Below are positions 42,356-50,655 of a stretch of 64,000 nucleotides of DNA, piece after piece. The notes beneath the pieces were generated by a model. That model was not told the DNA's origin. It saw only the letters and a list, made by a program, of their open reading frames with translations, and did no database searches. This DNA comes from Actinomycetota bacterium (GTDB taxonomy: Bacteria; Actinomycetota; Thermoleophilia; BMS3ABIN01): contig JAMCPM010000006.1 of the NCBI GenBank assembly GCA_023382335.1, positions 134,372 through 198,371 on the forward strand. The letters are read 5' to 3'. The first letter of the stretch is position 1; each line of letters starts with the position of its first letter. The translations under genes were made by a program, and so were the position numbers.

Positions 42356-43482
42356 CAGATGCCCTCCTTGCTTTGTAACGGTACCTCAATAAATATGGTG
42401 GTGCCGTCCTGCGGCCTGGAATCGAACTCGAGCGAACCGCCCACAAGCTCGATTCTCTCTTTCATGCCGTGAAGTCCCAGGCCCCGGCCCTTCTCATCCG
42501 ACATCATCACTTTCTGTGAGTCGAATCCCTGGCCGTTGTCCTGGATCGTGCCCTTGATCATGTTGTCCTTGCGCCGGAGGGTGACCATGCATTGGGAGGC
42601 TTCAGAGTGGCGGGCGACATTTGTCAGCGCCTCCTGTACTACCCGGTACAGCACAGTTTCAAGCTCGGGCAACAGGCGCTGGCTCATGCCTAGCAGCTGC
42701 ATATCCACCGCTATTCCTGTGTTCTCGGAAAATTCCTTGGCGTATGACCGCAGCGCCGCCGCCAGCCCCAGATCGTCCAGGACGCTGGGGCGCAACCGCA
42801 CCGCCATGGTGTGGACTTCGTTGAGCGTGGCGTGAGCCAGGTCGTTGATGTTCTCCAGTCGTTCGGTAAGCTCGGGCATCGTCTCCGGAACGATCTCCTG
42901 CACCATCCTGATGCCGATCACAAGACCCGTCAGGCTCTGGCTGGTTTCGTCGTGAAGCTCGCGGGCGATGCGCTTGCGCTCCTCTTCCTGCGCCTTGATC
43001 ACCGAGGCGGCGGCTTTCTTGCGCTGTTTTTCCATCGAGTTGAGCATCGAGTTGAGGCTTTTGGAGAGCTCCTCGATCTGGGGATCGTCGGTGACCTCGG
43101 GAACACGGATGCCGCGATGCCCGGCGCGGATCGCCTTCATGGCGTCAGAGACATCGTCCATCGGGCGGAAGGCCATCCTGACTAACAGATAATTGATCAG
43201 CACGCAAAGGGCGAGGCCGCTAAAGATGAAGAGCAGGACGAACCCCATGTCGCCGCCCTCGAAGTACTTGACCTCGAGGTAGTAACCCATGATGCTGCCC
43301 GCGGCGATGAGAGCGGTGTTGGCGATAACCACTTTCTGGAACAGCGGCCGCCGGCGGATCCGGTTCATGACCGGATTCACATAATCGCAGACGCACCTGT
43401 CCCACGGCGTTTCCGCCGCGGCTTCAGCGGCTTCGGGAGCTGCCGCCGCCTGGTTGACGAGTTCCTGACCGCTGCTTTCCAT
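42352..43482 (-). CDS. NarX/DesK-like sensor histidine kinase
   Basis: About 376 residues from the ATG at 43482 (MESSGQELVNQ), chosen because AGGGA lies upstream and longer readings look noncoding. A short cytoplasmic N-terminus with CVCDYVNP, two membrane helices (VVIANTALIAAGSIMGYYLE and VLLFIFSGLALCVLINYLLV) with a tiny loop, a HAMP domain (RMAFRPMDDVSDAMKAIRAG), a HisKA_3 dimerisation domain with the phospho-His in RELHDETSQSLTGLVIG, and a HATPase (ALTNVARHSEASQCMVTLRR, DNGQGFD, GRGLGLHGMKERIELVGG). With almost no external domain it probably senses the membrane or a cytoplasmic signal. Confidence 0.92.
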   Translation of the reverse strand: MESSGQELVNQAAAAPEAAEAAAETPWDRCVCDYVNPVMNRIRRRPLFQKVVIANTALIAAGSIMGYYLEVKYFEGGDMGFVLLFIFSGLALCVLINYLLVRMAFRPMDDVSDAMKAIRAGHRGIRVPEVTDDPQIEELSKSLNSMLNSMEKQRKKAAASVIKAQEEERKRIARELHDETSQSLTGLVIGIRMVQEIVPETMPELTERLENINDLAHATLNEVHTMAVRLRPSVLDDLGLAAALRSYAKEFSENTGIAVDMQLLGMSQRLLPELETVLYRVVQEALTNVARHSEASQCMVTLRRKDNMIKGTIQDNGQGFDSQKVMMSDEKGRGLGLHGMKERIELVGGSLEFDSRPQDGTTIFIEVPLQSKEGIW

Positions 43483-43707
43483 ATATTCCCTGGATTTTAA
43501 GGGTTTGCGATCCGCGAGAGAGGCGAGATTTGAACCCGGCCGCGGACCCTCAGGCCGGGCGTGGCGCAGCCCCCACCATCCTGGCGCCAGCCGACTTCGG
43601 TACCTACTATGGTACCAGAACAGCGTCACTCAAAGCTATGCCCAATTTGCTTTAAACAAAAGGAAAAAGGTCTGATTGGAGAGGAATTTGGGGATGGCTT
43701 TGTGGCG

Positions 43708-44157
43708 TCAGTCCTGCAACTGTTCCAGCATGTCGCTGCCGCTGGCGTCGACCAGGGTGCCGCCGGCCAGATCGGCGAAAGTTGTGCTGTCCAGCTGGCC
43801 GACCATCATGTTCTGCAGATTCTGGCAGACAGGCATGAAAGAACAGTTCTCCTCATGCGCGCACTGCTTGGGACCGCGGAGGCACTGGACCAGCATGATG
43901 GGCCCCTCAACCGCCTCGATCACGTTCCGCAGGCTGATGTCTTCGGGAGGCCGGGCCAGAGTGACGCCACCCTGATTGCCGCGGAGGGTGCGGATAAGGC
44001 CCGCGCGCGCCAGGGTCCTGATGATGGAAGGAAGATATTTGCCGGGGATGTCCTCTTTGGCTGCGATCTCGCGGGTCTGCACCACCTGCCCATAGGGTAG
44101 ATTGGCGAGGTGGAGTATCGCCCGTACTCCGTAATCACTTTGTCTGGTTAAATGCAC
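43708..44157 (-). CDS. Second Rrf2-family regulator with Fe-S type cysteines
   Basis: 149 residues from the GTG at 44157 (VHLTRQSDYGVRAILHL), aligned with the first Rrf2 protein's start; a longer reading to 44205 adds a tail unlike the family. Winged helix: IPGKYLPSIIRTLARAGLIR then TLRGNQGGVTLAR. Cys92, Cys99, Cys105 (CLRGPKQCAHEENC) fall at exactly the same positions as in the 19-kb paralogue. It probably binds an Fe-S cluster and responds to redox, NO or cluster supply. A good promoter lies ~180 bp upstream. It is followed by the two-component kinase gene, separated by ~225 bp. Confidence 0.9.
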   Translation of the reverse strand: MHLTRQSDYGVRAILHLANLPYGQVVQTREIAAKEDIPGKYLPSIIRTLARAGLIRTLRGNQGGVTLARPPEDISLRNVIEAVEGPIMLVQCLRGPKQCAHEENCSFMPVCQNLQNMMVGQLDSTTFADLAGGTLVDASGSDMLEQLQD

Positions 44158-44336
44158 CGTCCACCCACAAGAATAATCCTTACCGGAACGCGGCGGAGAG
44201 AGCAACCGACTAGATGAAGCATGTTAACTGGAGGAAGGCTTGACGGCATGGCTAATGACTGCCGTTTCCCCGAGACAGCACCTCCCTGCTCCCACTCCCC
44301 GAAAACCGATTTTTATGAACCCTACCGCAGTGGTTA

Positions 44337-44365
44337 AGTTTAAGCTCAAGCTACCTGATTGTCAA
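44337..44365 (-). promoter_or_regulatory. Promoter of the second Rrf2 gene
   Basis: TTGACA (44365–44360, minus strand) and TAAACT (44342–44337) with 17-bp spacing. A leader of about 170 nt to the GTG at 44157 would result; nothing recognisable was found in it. Confidence 0.55.
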
Positions 44366-44416
44366 TCATCGCATTACCTTACAATCCCCCATGGCAAGCA
44401 TGAAAGATACGGACTG

Positions 44417-46504
44417 TCAGCCGACCTGGCCTTCCTGCTTCAGCAACGATTCCACCGATTCCCTGATCTGCAGAAAAGAGTCAACCACATCCGGATCGAA
44501 TTGCGCGCCGCTGCAGCGCTTGAGTTCGGCAACGGCATCCTCTTCCGACAGGCATCCGCGATAAGGCCGGTTGGCGGTCATGGCCTCATATGCATCGGCG
44601 ACCGCCAGTATCCTGGACCCCAGGGGGATCTCCGTGTGCTTGAGGCCGTCAGGATAACCGCTGCCGTCAAAACGCTCATGGTGATGGCGGATCATCAGCT
44701 TGATGTCGTCGGGAAGCCCGGTAGCCGAAATGATCTTGTGGCTTGCACCAGGATGCTGACGCATGGTCACTGTCTCGTCAGGCGTGAGAACGCCCTGCTT
44801 GGAAAGCACGGCATCGGGCGTGCCGATCTTGCCGATGTCGTGCAGGTAACCGGCGTCACGGATGTTGTTGACGAATTCGCTGTCCAGTCCCCTGGCCTCG
44901 GAAATCGCCACCGCTATCGCCGACACCCTGTCGGAATGGCCGCGGGTAAATGTGTCTTTGGCGTCCACGGCTTCAGCCAGCGCCCTGATCGTCGACAGGT
45001 ACGCCTGCCTGAGATTCTCATACAGCCGCACATTCTCGACGACGACTCCCATTTCCTCGCCGATCGAATCCAGCAACCTCCAGCCGGCGAGATCGATCTC
45101 TTTTTGCTCATTGCAGATGCCGACGACAAGCCCCACCACCTCATTGGAAGACTTCATGGGGAAGACAACCAGGCAGACCGCGTCCTCGCCGGCGATGGCC
45201 AGCTGTTCATCGCGTGAAGGATCCTGGACGAACACGCCCTTGCCGCTTGCCAGCACACGAGCGAATATGCCGTCGCCACCGGGCTGGCGCGATACCAACC
45301 GAAGGAACTCCTCGGGCATCTCGTGCTGCGCCACCAGGCGCAACCTGCCGGTCTCCTGATCGACCACGAACGCGGCCGACGCCGTCGTCCCCAGGATCTG
45401 CTCCAGCTCGCCCAGGGCCACGACCAGGACCTGCGGCAGCTCCAGGCTGCGGGTGGCCGCGCTCAGGACAGAGTGCAACGCAGACAGCTCGCGCGTGCGC
45501 CGCTGCAGATCCTGCGTGCGCTCGTCCACCATCTGTTCGAGGCGCTCGGAGTAAGCCCGGTTCTGCTCTTCGGCCGCCAGCAACCGGTTGTACTGCTCCA
45601 TCAGCGCGATGCTCGACTGTCTCAGCTCATCGATCAGCCGCTCCTTTTCTTCCATGTCCGGCGTGGCCGCCTGGCGCAGTTTCGACGCAGCCTTGTCCAC
45701 TTCCAGCCGGCGGTATTTCTTCTGCAGATTCTGAAGCACTGTCGGCAGCGGCTCATCACCTTCCAGCGGCTTGATCAGATAGTCGTCGGCGCCGCGCTTG
45801 AGCGCCTCGACCGCCACTTTTTCCGAACCGAATGCGGTCATCATCACGACCGAGGTGTCGGGCCTTTTTCCTTTTATCTGCGAAAGCACGTCGAGGCCAT
45901 CGACCTTGGGAAGCTTGACGTCCAGCAGCACCAGATCGAACGTGGAAGCCTGGGATTTATCGAGCGCCTCGGCGCCGTCACGGGCTATATCGAGCAGATA
46001 ACCCTGCGGCTGCAGCCGCTTGGCGACCAGGCGGACGGCTTCGGGATCGTCATCGACCACCAGGATGCGAGGGGCCGCCTTGACCTCTCCCTCGCTGCTT
46101 TTAAGCAGAGCCGCAGTCGCTTCCAGCAAGGCCTCCTCCTGCAGGGGCTTACGCAAGGCAAGATCGGCTTTGGCGACGTACGTTTCAGCGCCGAGGTCAA
46201 AACCCTTGGCCATGTCTTCCTCAGTGACATAGACCGCGGACATCATGATGATCGGAATCGTGTTGGTCTCGGGATTGGCCTTCAGCTGTTCCACCAGCTC
46301 GAAGCCGTTCATCCTTGGAAGCAGCACATCGGTGATGATCAGGTCGGGACGCTGATGGACGGCCTGGTTGAGGCCGTCGACGCCATCATGGGACATAAGC
46401 GTCTTGTACCCGGAAGCCTCCAGCCGCTTTTTTAGCAGCACCACGTGGTTGACATCGTCGTCGACCACGAGGATTTTCTGGCCGTTGCCTTGCGGTAGAT
46501 CCAT
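44417..46504 (-). CDS. REC–REC–GAF–HD-GYP signalling protein
   Basis: About 695 residues from the ATG at 46504, which follows AGAGGA. Two receiver domains: ~8–125 (ILVVDDDVNHVVLLKKRLEA, LIITDVLLPRMNGFEL) and ~145–260 (ILVVDDDPEAVRLVAKRLQP, LVLLDVKLPKVDGLDV). A coiled coil at ~285–350 (EEKERLIDELRQSSIALMEQ) leads to a GAF domain (~355–490) and a C-terminal HD-GYP domain (HSDRVSAIAVAISEARGL, AGYLHDIGKIGTPD, HHHERFDGSGYPDGL). HD-GYP enzymes hydrolyse cyclic di-GMP; all metal-binding His/Asp and the GYP motif are intact. It is probably driven by the kinase two genes upstream. Confidence 0.93.
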   Translation of the reverse strand: MDLPQGNGQKILVVDDDVNHVVLLKKRLEASGYKTLMSHDGVDGLNQAVHQRPDLIITDVLLPRMNGFELVEQLKANPETNTIPIIMMSAVYVTEEDMAKGFDLGAETYVAKADLALRKPLQEEALLEATAALLKSSEGEVKAAPRILVVDDDPEAVRLVAKRLQPQGYLLDIARDGAEALDKSQASTFDLVLLDVKLPKVDGLDVLSQIKGKRPDTSVVMMTAFGSEKVAVEALKRGADDYLIKPLEGDEPLPTVLQNLQKKYRRLEVDKAASKLRQAATPDMEEKERLIDELRQSSIALMEQYNRLLAAEEQNRAYSERLEQMVDERTQDLQRRTRELSALHSVLSAATRSLELPQVLVVALGELEQILGTTASAAFVVDQETGRLRLVAQHEMPEEFLRLVSRQPGGDGIFARVLASGKGVFVQDPSRDEQLAIAGEDAVCLVVFPMKSSNEVVGLVVGICNEQKEIDLAGWRLLDSIGEEMGVVVENVRLYENLRQAYLSTIRALAEAVDAKDTFTRGHSDRVSAIAVAISEARGLDSEFVNNIRDAGYLHDIGKIGTPDAVLSKQGVLTPDETVTMRQHPGASHKIISATGLPDDIKLMIRHHHERFDGSGYPDGLKHTEIPLGSRILAVADAYEAMTANRPYRGCLSEEDAVAELKRCSGAQFDPDVVDSFLQIRESVESLLKQEGQVG

Positions 46505-46557
46505 GATATTCCTCTCTCGTGAATCTGTTTCAGTGATAACCGGCCTGGCAATCCAGC

Positions 46558-46962
46558 TCACCGGGGTGTCATCGTCCCCCGCGAGATGAACCTCTCGATC
46601 TGGGCCGGAAGCGCAGCGATGTCGATAGGTTTGGCGATGAAGCCGCTGCAACCTGAGGCCAGCGCCTGCTGGCGGTCACGGTCCAGGACACTGGCAGACA
46701 GCGCCACGACCGGAACCCGTTGCATGCGGGAATTATCCTTCAACCTGCAGGTAGTCTCCAGGCCGTCAAACTTTCCCGGCAGCCTGATGTCCATGAGGAC
46801 GAGATCGGGAACCAGCCCCTCATCCATCTGCCCCAGGGCGTTTTCCCCATCGACTGCCTCGACGACGCCGAAACCCGACCGCTCCAGCACCTTTCTCACC
46901 AGGCGCCTGACGTCGTCATTGTCGTCCACGATCATGATCGTCCTTTTGCCCTGCTCAGACAT
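46558..46962 (-). CDS. Single-domain response regulator
   Basis: 134 residues, REC only: TIMIVDDNDDVRRLVRKVLE, Asp acceptor in DLVLMDIRLPGKFDGLET, conserved Thr/Ser replaced by VVALSASVLDRDRQQAL, and Lys in GFIAKPIDIAAL. The FDGLET and SGCSGFIAKP features recall DivK/CckA-type receivers. It sits between the kinase and the HD-GYP gene, and may act as a phosphate shuttle (inference). Confidence 0.9.
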   Translation of the reverse strand: MSEQGKRTIMIVDDNDDVRRLVRKVLERSGFGVVEAVDGENALGQMDEGLVPDLVLMDIRLPGKFDGLETTCRLKDNSRMQRVPVVALSASVLDRDRQQALASGCSGFIAKPIDIAALPAQIERFISRGTMTPR

Positions 46963-46998
46963 GCAAATCCTTGCCCTGAAACTTTAAAAACAAAACCG

Positions 46999-49227
46999 TT
47001 ACCCGGAGACAGTGCGGGGCACGGTGAAGGAGAAAGTACTGCCCTGGCCGGGCTTGCTTTCCACCCAGATCCGGCCGCCGTGCATCTCGACGAAACGCTT
47101 GCTGATGGTGAGGCCGAGACCGACGCCGGCGGTCGCGGATACAACCTGCTGCTCGGCCTGGTGAAAGCGGTCGAAGATCGCTTCGATCTCTTCGGCCTTG
47201 ATGCCGATGCCGACGTCCTTCACTGAGAAAACTGTTTCGTCGGGCGTTTGTTCGATAGCGACCTCGATTCTTCCTGCTTCGCTGAATTTAATTGCGTTGC
47301 CGATCAGATTCTGCAACACCTGCCGGACCTTGCCGGGATCGAGCCGGACCGGCTCCAGGTCCGGCGGGAAGAAGGTTTCGATCTTCAGACGTTTCTGCGT
47401 GGCGGCCGGCAGCATGTTTGCCGACGCTTCCATCACCAGGAGATCCGGCAGTGTCTCCTCCAGGTTGAGACTGATCCGGCCGGCTTCGAGTTTGGCCAGG
47501 CTCAGCAGATCGTCAATCAACCTCAGCAGCTCCAACCCGTTGCTGTGGACGATGGTAAGATCGTTTCCCTGCTCCTGATTGATTTCGCCGTCAAGGCCGT
47601 CGAGCACGAGTTTGCTGAAGCCGATTATCGAGTTCAGCGGCGTCCTCAGTTCGTGACTCATGTTCGCCAGGAATTCCGACTTCATCATATCGAGCTCACG
47701 CAACTTGAGGTTGGCCGCCTCGAGCTCGCGGGTCTTGCGCTCGCTGTCCTGATACATTCGCGACAGCGCCTCGGTGCGCTCCTTTACCCGCAACTCGAGC
47801 ATCTGCGCCGAATGGGACAGCTCCTCGTAGAGGCGGGCGTTTTCCGTGGCCACAGCCGCCCCTCTGGAGACGATCGACAAGACACTGATATCGTCGTCGG
47901 TAAACAGCCGGCCGTCGCCCTTGTTCATCACGCCGATCGCTCCCATACAACGGTTGGCTATCATCAACGGCACCGTGGCCACAGCCGTGACCCCGGCCTT
48001 GATGAAGCTGGGATCGCCGAGCTCGGAAGTCGCATAGTCGTTCGTGATGAAAGCATTGCCGCTTTCGATCACCTTGCCGGCCACGCCGACGCCCACGAGC
48101 GCGGACGTGGTGGTGAGCTCTTCGGGAAGGTTGTAGGCGTACGGGAAAACCACGCGGCCGGTATCCTCATCGAGCAGGGCGACCATGGAGGCATCGGCCC
48201 TGACGATCTCCGCCGCGTGGCGGGCGACTTCCGGCAGCACCCGGCTGAGGTCGAGCCCGGAAGTAACACTGATGGCTACGCGTATGAGTTCACGCTGAAC
48301 GCGCAGCCTTTCCTCTGTTTCCTGATAAAGGAATGCGTTCTGTATCGCGATAGCCGCCTGGCTGGCGATCGCCTGGGCGACCTCGACGTCTTCCTTGCCG
48401 AATTTGTTTTCGCTGCTTTTGCCGAACAGCCCCAGGGCGCCAAACGGTTTGTCGCCGACCATGAACGGCACCGCCAGGATCGTCTTGACTCCCGCCTCGG
48501 TGAAGGCGGGAACCTGCGCCGGGTGGGCCTCGTAATCATCGAGGATGACCGGCTGGCCGGTTCTTATCGTCTCGCCGGCTATGCCAGCGCCACGCGGGAC
48601 AACGATCTCTGATATCTTAGCCGGCATATTGAAATGGTAGGGATATCTTATTTCACCCCGCATATCGTCGAGGAGTGCGACCGTGCCGGCGTCGGCGCCG
48701 GTGAGCGCGGCTGCGTTCTCCACTACTCGTTCGAGGACGCTATCCAGGTCCAGCCCCGAGGAGATCTCGCGTGAAGCCTTGGACAGCTTTTCCAGCCGCT
48801 CGCTCTTTCGCCTGAGCAATTCCTGGGCTTCGATCTGCTCGGTAACCATGCGGACCACTTCGACGCCGGCCACGATGTCGCCGTTTTTATCAAAGACAGG
48901 CGTGGCCACGATCTCGGCCGCGATGGCCTTGCCGTGCTTGTCAAAGCCGCGATGGGTGGCACGGACGGCCTTACCGGTCCTGTAAGACATTTCCACGGGG
49001 CAATCGGGACAGACGCGCGGCCGCCGTTCATAGACCTGGTAGCAGTAGCGTCCCTCGATGTCTTCGCCAAAATTCCGTTTGTGGGCGGCGTTGGCGTATA
49101 TCACCCGCAGATTACGATCCTGGACGCTGACCCCGTCATCGATATTTGCCAGTATCGTGGCAAAGAGGTCACGGCGCCATGCAGGCGCAGCTTCATTCTG
49201 GGTGTTCGATCCGGCACTGGGTGTGAT
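46999..49227 (-). CDS. PAS–GAF–GAF sensor histidine kinase with non-standard start
   Basis: Up to 742 residues. PAS ~20–115 (LFATILANIDDGVSVQDRN, VIYANAAHKRNFGEDIEG, a Cys-rich CYQVYERRPRVCPDCPVE), GAF ~140–300 and ~310–465, coiled coil, HisKA with the phospho-His in SHELRTPLN, HATPase with NLIGNAIKFSEAG, DVGIGIKAEEIEAIFDRF and GLGLTISKRFVEMHGG. Soluble. The first standard start, GTG 49104, would cut into the PAS domain. The frame stays open to a TGA just upstream of 49242, and the only well placed Shine-Dalgarno (GAGGAG) lies six bases before an ATC at 49227. The exact start is therefore unsettled. Confidence 0.88.
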   Translation of the reverse strand: MTPSAGSNTQNEAAPAWRRDLFATILANIDDGVSVQDRNLRVIYANAAHKRNFGEDIEGRYCYQVYERRPRVCPDCPVEMSYRTGKAVRATHRGFDKHGKAIAAEIVATPVFDKNGDIVAGVEVVRMVTEQIEAQELLRRKSERLEKLSKASREISSGLDLDSVLERVVENAAALTGADAGTVALLDDMRGEIRYPYHFNMPAKISEIVVPRGAGIAGETIRTGQPVILDDYEAHPAQVPAFTEAGVKTILAVPFMVGDKPFGALGLFGKSSENKFGKEDVEVAQAIASQAAIAIQNAFLYQETEERLRVQRELIRVAISVTSGLDLSRVLPEVARHAAEIVRADASMVALLDEDTGRVVFPYAYNLPEELTTTSALVGVGVAGKVIESGNAFITNDYATSELGDPSFIKAGVTAVATVPLMIANRCMGAIGVMNKGDGRLFTDDDISVLSIVSRGAAVATENARLYEELSHSAQMLELRVKERTEALSRMYQDSERKTRELEAANLKLRELDMMKSEFLANMSHELRTPLNSIIGFSKLVLDGLDGEINQEQGNDLTIVHSNGLELLRLIDDLLSLAKLEAGRISLNLEETLPDLLVMEASANMLPAATQKRLKIETFFPPDLEPVRLDPGKVRQVLQNLIGNAIKFSEAGRIEVAIEQTPDETVFSVKDVGIGIKAEEIEAIFDRFHQAEQQVVSATAGVGLGLTISKRFVEMHGGRIWVESKPGQGSTFSFTVPRTVSG

Positions 49228-49233
49228 CGCAGT

Positions 49234-49239
49234 CTCCTC
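49234..49239 (-). promoter_or_regulatory. Shine-Dalgarno sequence before a possible ATC start
   Basis: GAGGAG on the minus strand, six bases upstream of ATC (49227–49225), in the frame of the PAS–GAF–GAF kinase. No ATG, GTG or TTG occurs in this frame between the preceding stop and codon 42. Confidence 0.4.
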
Positions 49240-49374
49240 GCTGATCTTTCAGCGGGTTTATTCCCTGATTTTCCGCTTTTAAGGCCTCAGGCTCCTGGCA
49301 GGACGAGCAGCTGTGCCCGGTTAGCCCCGGCGGGAACATGCAGCGGTGTCCGGCTGAAAGGAGCCGCTGCCGAT

Positions 49375-49506
49375 ATTCATTACAGGTATCAGTTCGTCAC
49401 CAGCAACAAAATTCCGCCATTTTCATGGAATAACGAGGATCCGGCGGCGATGCGGCCCCTCGGCATCGATCCGGACCTCGCCACGCAGGAAGAGCGGCAA
49501 GGGTGA
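49375..49506 (+). CDS. Possible small protein gene with ATT start
   Basis: A 43-codon frame ending in TGA ten bases before a strong terminator. It reads HYRYQFVTSNKIPPFSWNNE, then DPAAMRPLGIDPDLATQEER. Third codon positions are mostly G or C, as in real genes here. AAAGGAG (49357–49363) lies 11 bases before an ATT at 49375; no standard start is in frame in the intergenic part. It may be a short gene, or the surviving end of a degraded one. I do not recognise the sequence. The rest of the 499-bp gap 49228–49726 holds only the terminator. Confidence 0.35.
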   Translation: MHYRYQFVTSNKIPPFSWNNEDPAAMRPLGIDPDLATQEERQG

Positions 49507-49515
49507 CGCTGGGAA

Positions 49516-49549
49516 GGGAAAAAGCGCCGGTTTGTCGGCGCTTTTTCCC
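49516..49549. terminator. Strong bidirectional terminator
   Basis: GGGAAAAAGCGCCG–gtttgt–CGGCGCTTTTTCCC is a perfect 14-bp inverted repeat with A-tract and T-tract on both sides, so it can end transcription from either direction. Confidence 0.9.
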
Positions 49550-49726
49550 GGCAAGGCTCCGTAGTTCCCCCCGGTCCTCCGCTATCATCCCCCAGCTTTC
49601 CGCCCCAAATCCGTAAAAAAAATAGCGGCTTTCCACTTGTTAAATTGCCGGCGGGCGGGTGCTGATGCTTTGAGGACGGTTCAAGGCACTGCGAAAGCTG
49701 GAACCGGTGATAGGCTCGAAGGGACT

Positions 49727-49803
49727 GGAGCCGGTGACAGGATTCGAACCCGTGGCCTGCTGATTACAAATCAGCTGCTCTAGCCAACTGAGCTACACCG
49801 GCT
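49727..49803 (-). tRNA. tRNA-Thr (anticodon TGT)
   Basis: Minus strand, 5' end at 49803. Acceptor stem GCCGGTG/CACCGGC, D-arm TAGCTCAGTTGGCTAGAGCA, anticodon stem-loop GCTGA–TTTGTAA–TCAGC with anticodon TGT, variable loop, T-arm with GGTTCGAATCC, discriminator T, and an encoded CCA (49729–49727). TATAAT at about 49813–49818 is positioned as a −10 element for it. Confidence 0.97.
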
Positions 49804-49826
49804 TGGGGAAACATATTATAAAACAA

Positions 49827-49849
49827 GAGGCGCCTCGGGGGCGCCTCTG
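49827..49849 (-). terminator. Terminator after sigH
   Basis: AGAGGCGCC–5 nt–GGCGCCTCT, a perfect 9-bp stem, followed on the minus strand by TTGTTTT. It separates the sigH transcript from the tRNA gene. Confidence 0.8.
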
Positions 49850-49887
49850 AAATTAAGCTATTTGCGGCATTCCGCCCGGATCCATGC

Positions 49888-50517
49888 CTACAGATAGACC
49901 TGCCGGCTCTGAAGGTGAAGGTCTACTTTACGTTTAATCCTTTGCAGCGCATTGTCCACGCTCTTTGTGTCATAGCCGATCTCGGCCGCGATCTGTTCGT
50001 ATGAATGACCCTCCAGGTACAGGCTGAGCACGCTGGTCTCCAGTTCGCTCAATAGCCGCCCCAGGCAGTCCTTGAGGCTGGCGACCTCCTCGGAGCTGAT
50101 CACCTGGTTGAGCGGGTCGTGGATAGCCGATCCCGGCAGGATATCGCCCAGCGAGCACTCGCCGTCGTCATGGGAGGTCGGGGAATGGCTCAGGGAAAGG
50201 TAGCTGTTGAGCGGCTGGTGCTTCTGGCGCGAGGCTGTCTTGATGGCGGTGATGATCTGGCGGGTGATGCACAGCTCGGCAAAACTGCGGAAAGACGCCT
50301 CACGGTCATCCCGGTAATCGCGGATGGCCTTGGTGAGTCCGATGAGCCCTTCCTGCACCAGGTCGTCGGTATCGCCGCCTGACATGAAATAGGAACTGGC
50401 CTTCAGCTTTACGAAACCGTGATACTTGGAGATTATCGCCTCGAAGGCGTCGAGTTTGCCCGAACGCGCCTTCGCGATCAGCATTACGTCTTCGTCCTGT
50501 CCCGTTGAAGTTTTCAA
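49888..50517 (-). CDS. sigH: RNA polymerase sigma factor of the SigH (sigma-30) type
   Basis: 209 residues. Region 2: AFEAIISKYHGFVKLKASSY, DTDDLVQEGLIGLTKAIRDY, SFRSFAELCITRQIITAIKT; region 4: LLSELETSVLSLYLEGHSYE, IAAEIGYDTKSVDNALQRIK. This is the Spo0H/SigH layout, and sigH after yacP–cysS is its usual site in Firmicutes and several Actinomycetota. The start is probably the ATG at 50517 behind a GAGGGGGAAT tract. Its regulon here is unknown; sporulation genes are not in the window. Confidence 0.9.
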   Translation of the reverse strand: MKTSTGQDEDVMLIAKARSGKLDAFEAIISKYHGFVKLKASSYFMSGGDTDDLVQEGLIGLTKAIRDYRDDREASFRSFAELCITRQIITAIKTASRQKHQPLNSYLSLSHSPTSHDDGECSLGDILPGSAIHDPLNQVISSEEVASLKDCLGRLLSELETSVLSLYLEGHSYEQIAAEIGYDTKSVDNALQRIKRKVDLHLQSRQVYL

Positions 50518-50655
50518 GACATTCCCCCTCTCCTTATCCAGCTTTACCGGATAAATCGCCGGGCTACCGTCCGCGGAAGGGCTTTCGCCTGTCGGCCTGA
50601 AAAAACCTTCCCGCCTACTTCTGGGCCAGATTCCTATGGAACCTGCGCGGCTCGC

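Noticed and set aside
49255-49372. Cyclic di-GMP riboswitch near the HD-GYP/kinase cluster
   Set aside because: Some G/C-rich pairing exists, but the class I and II conserved loops were not found.
49397-49636. 79-codon minus-strand frame across the terminator at 49.5 kb
   Set aside because: It runs through a perfect bidirectional terminator and has no ribosome binding site.
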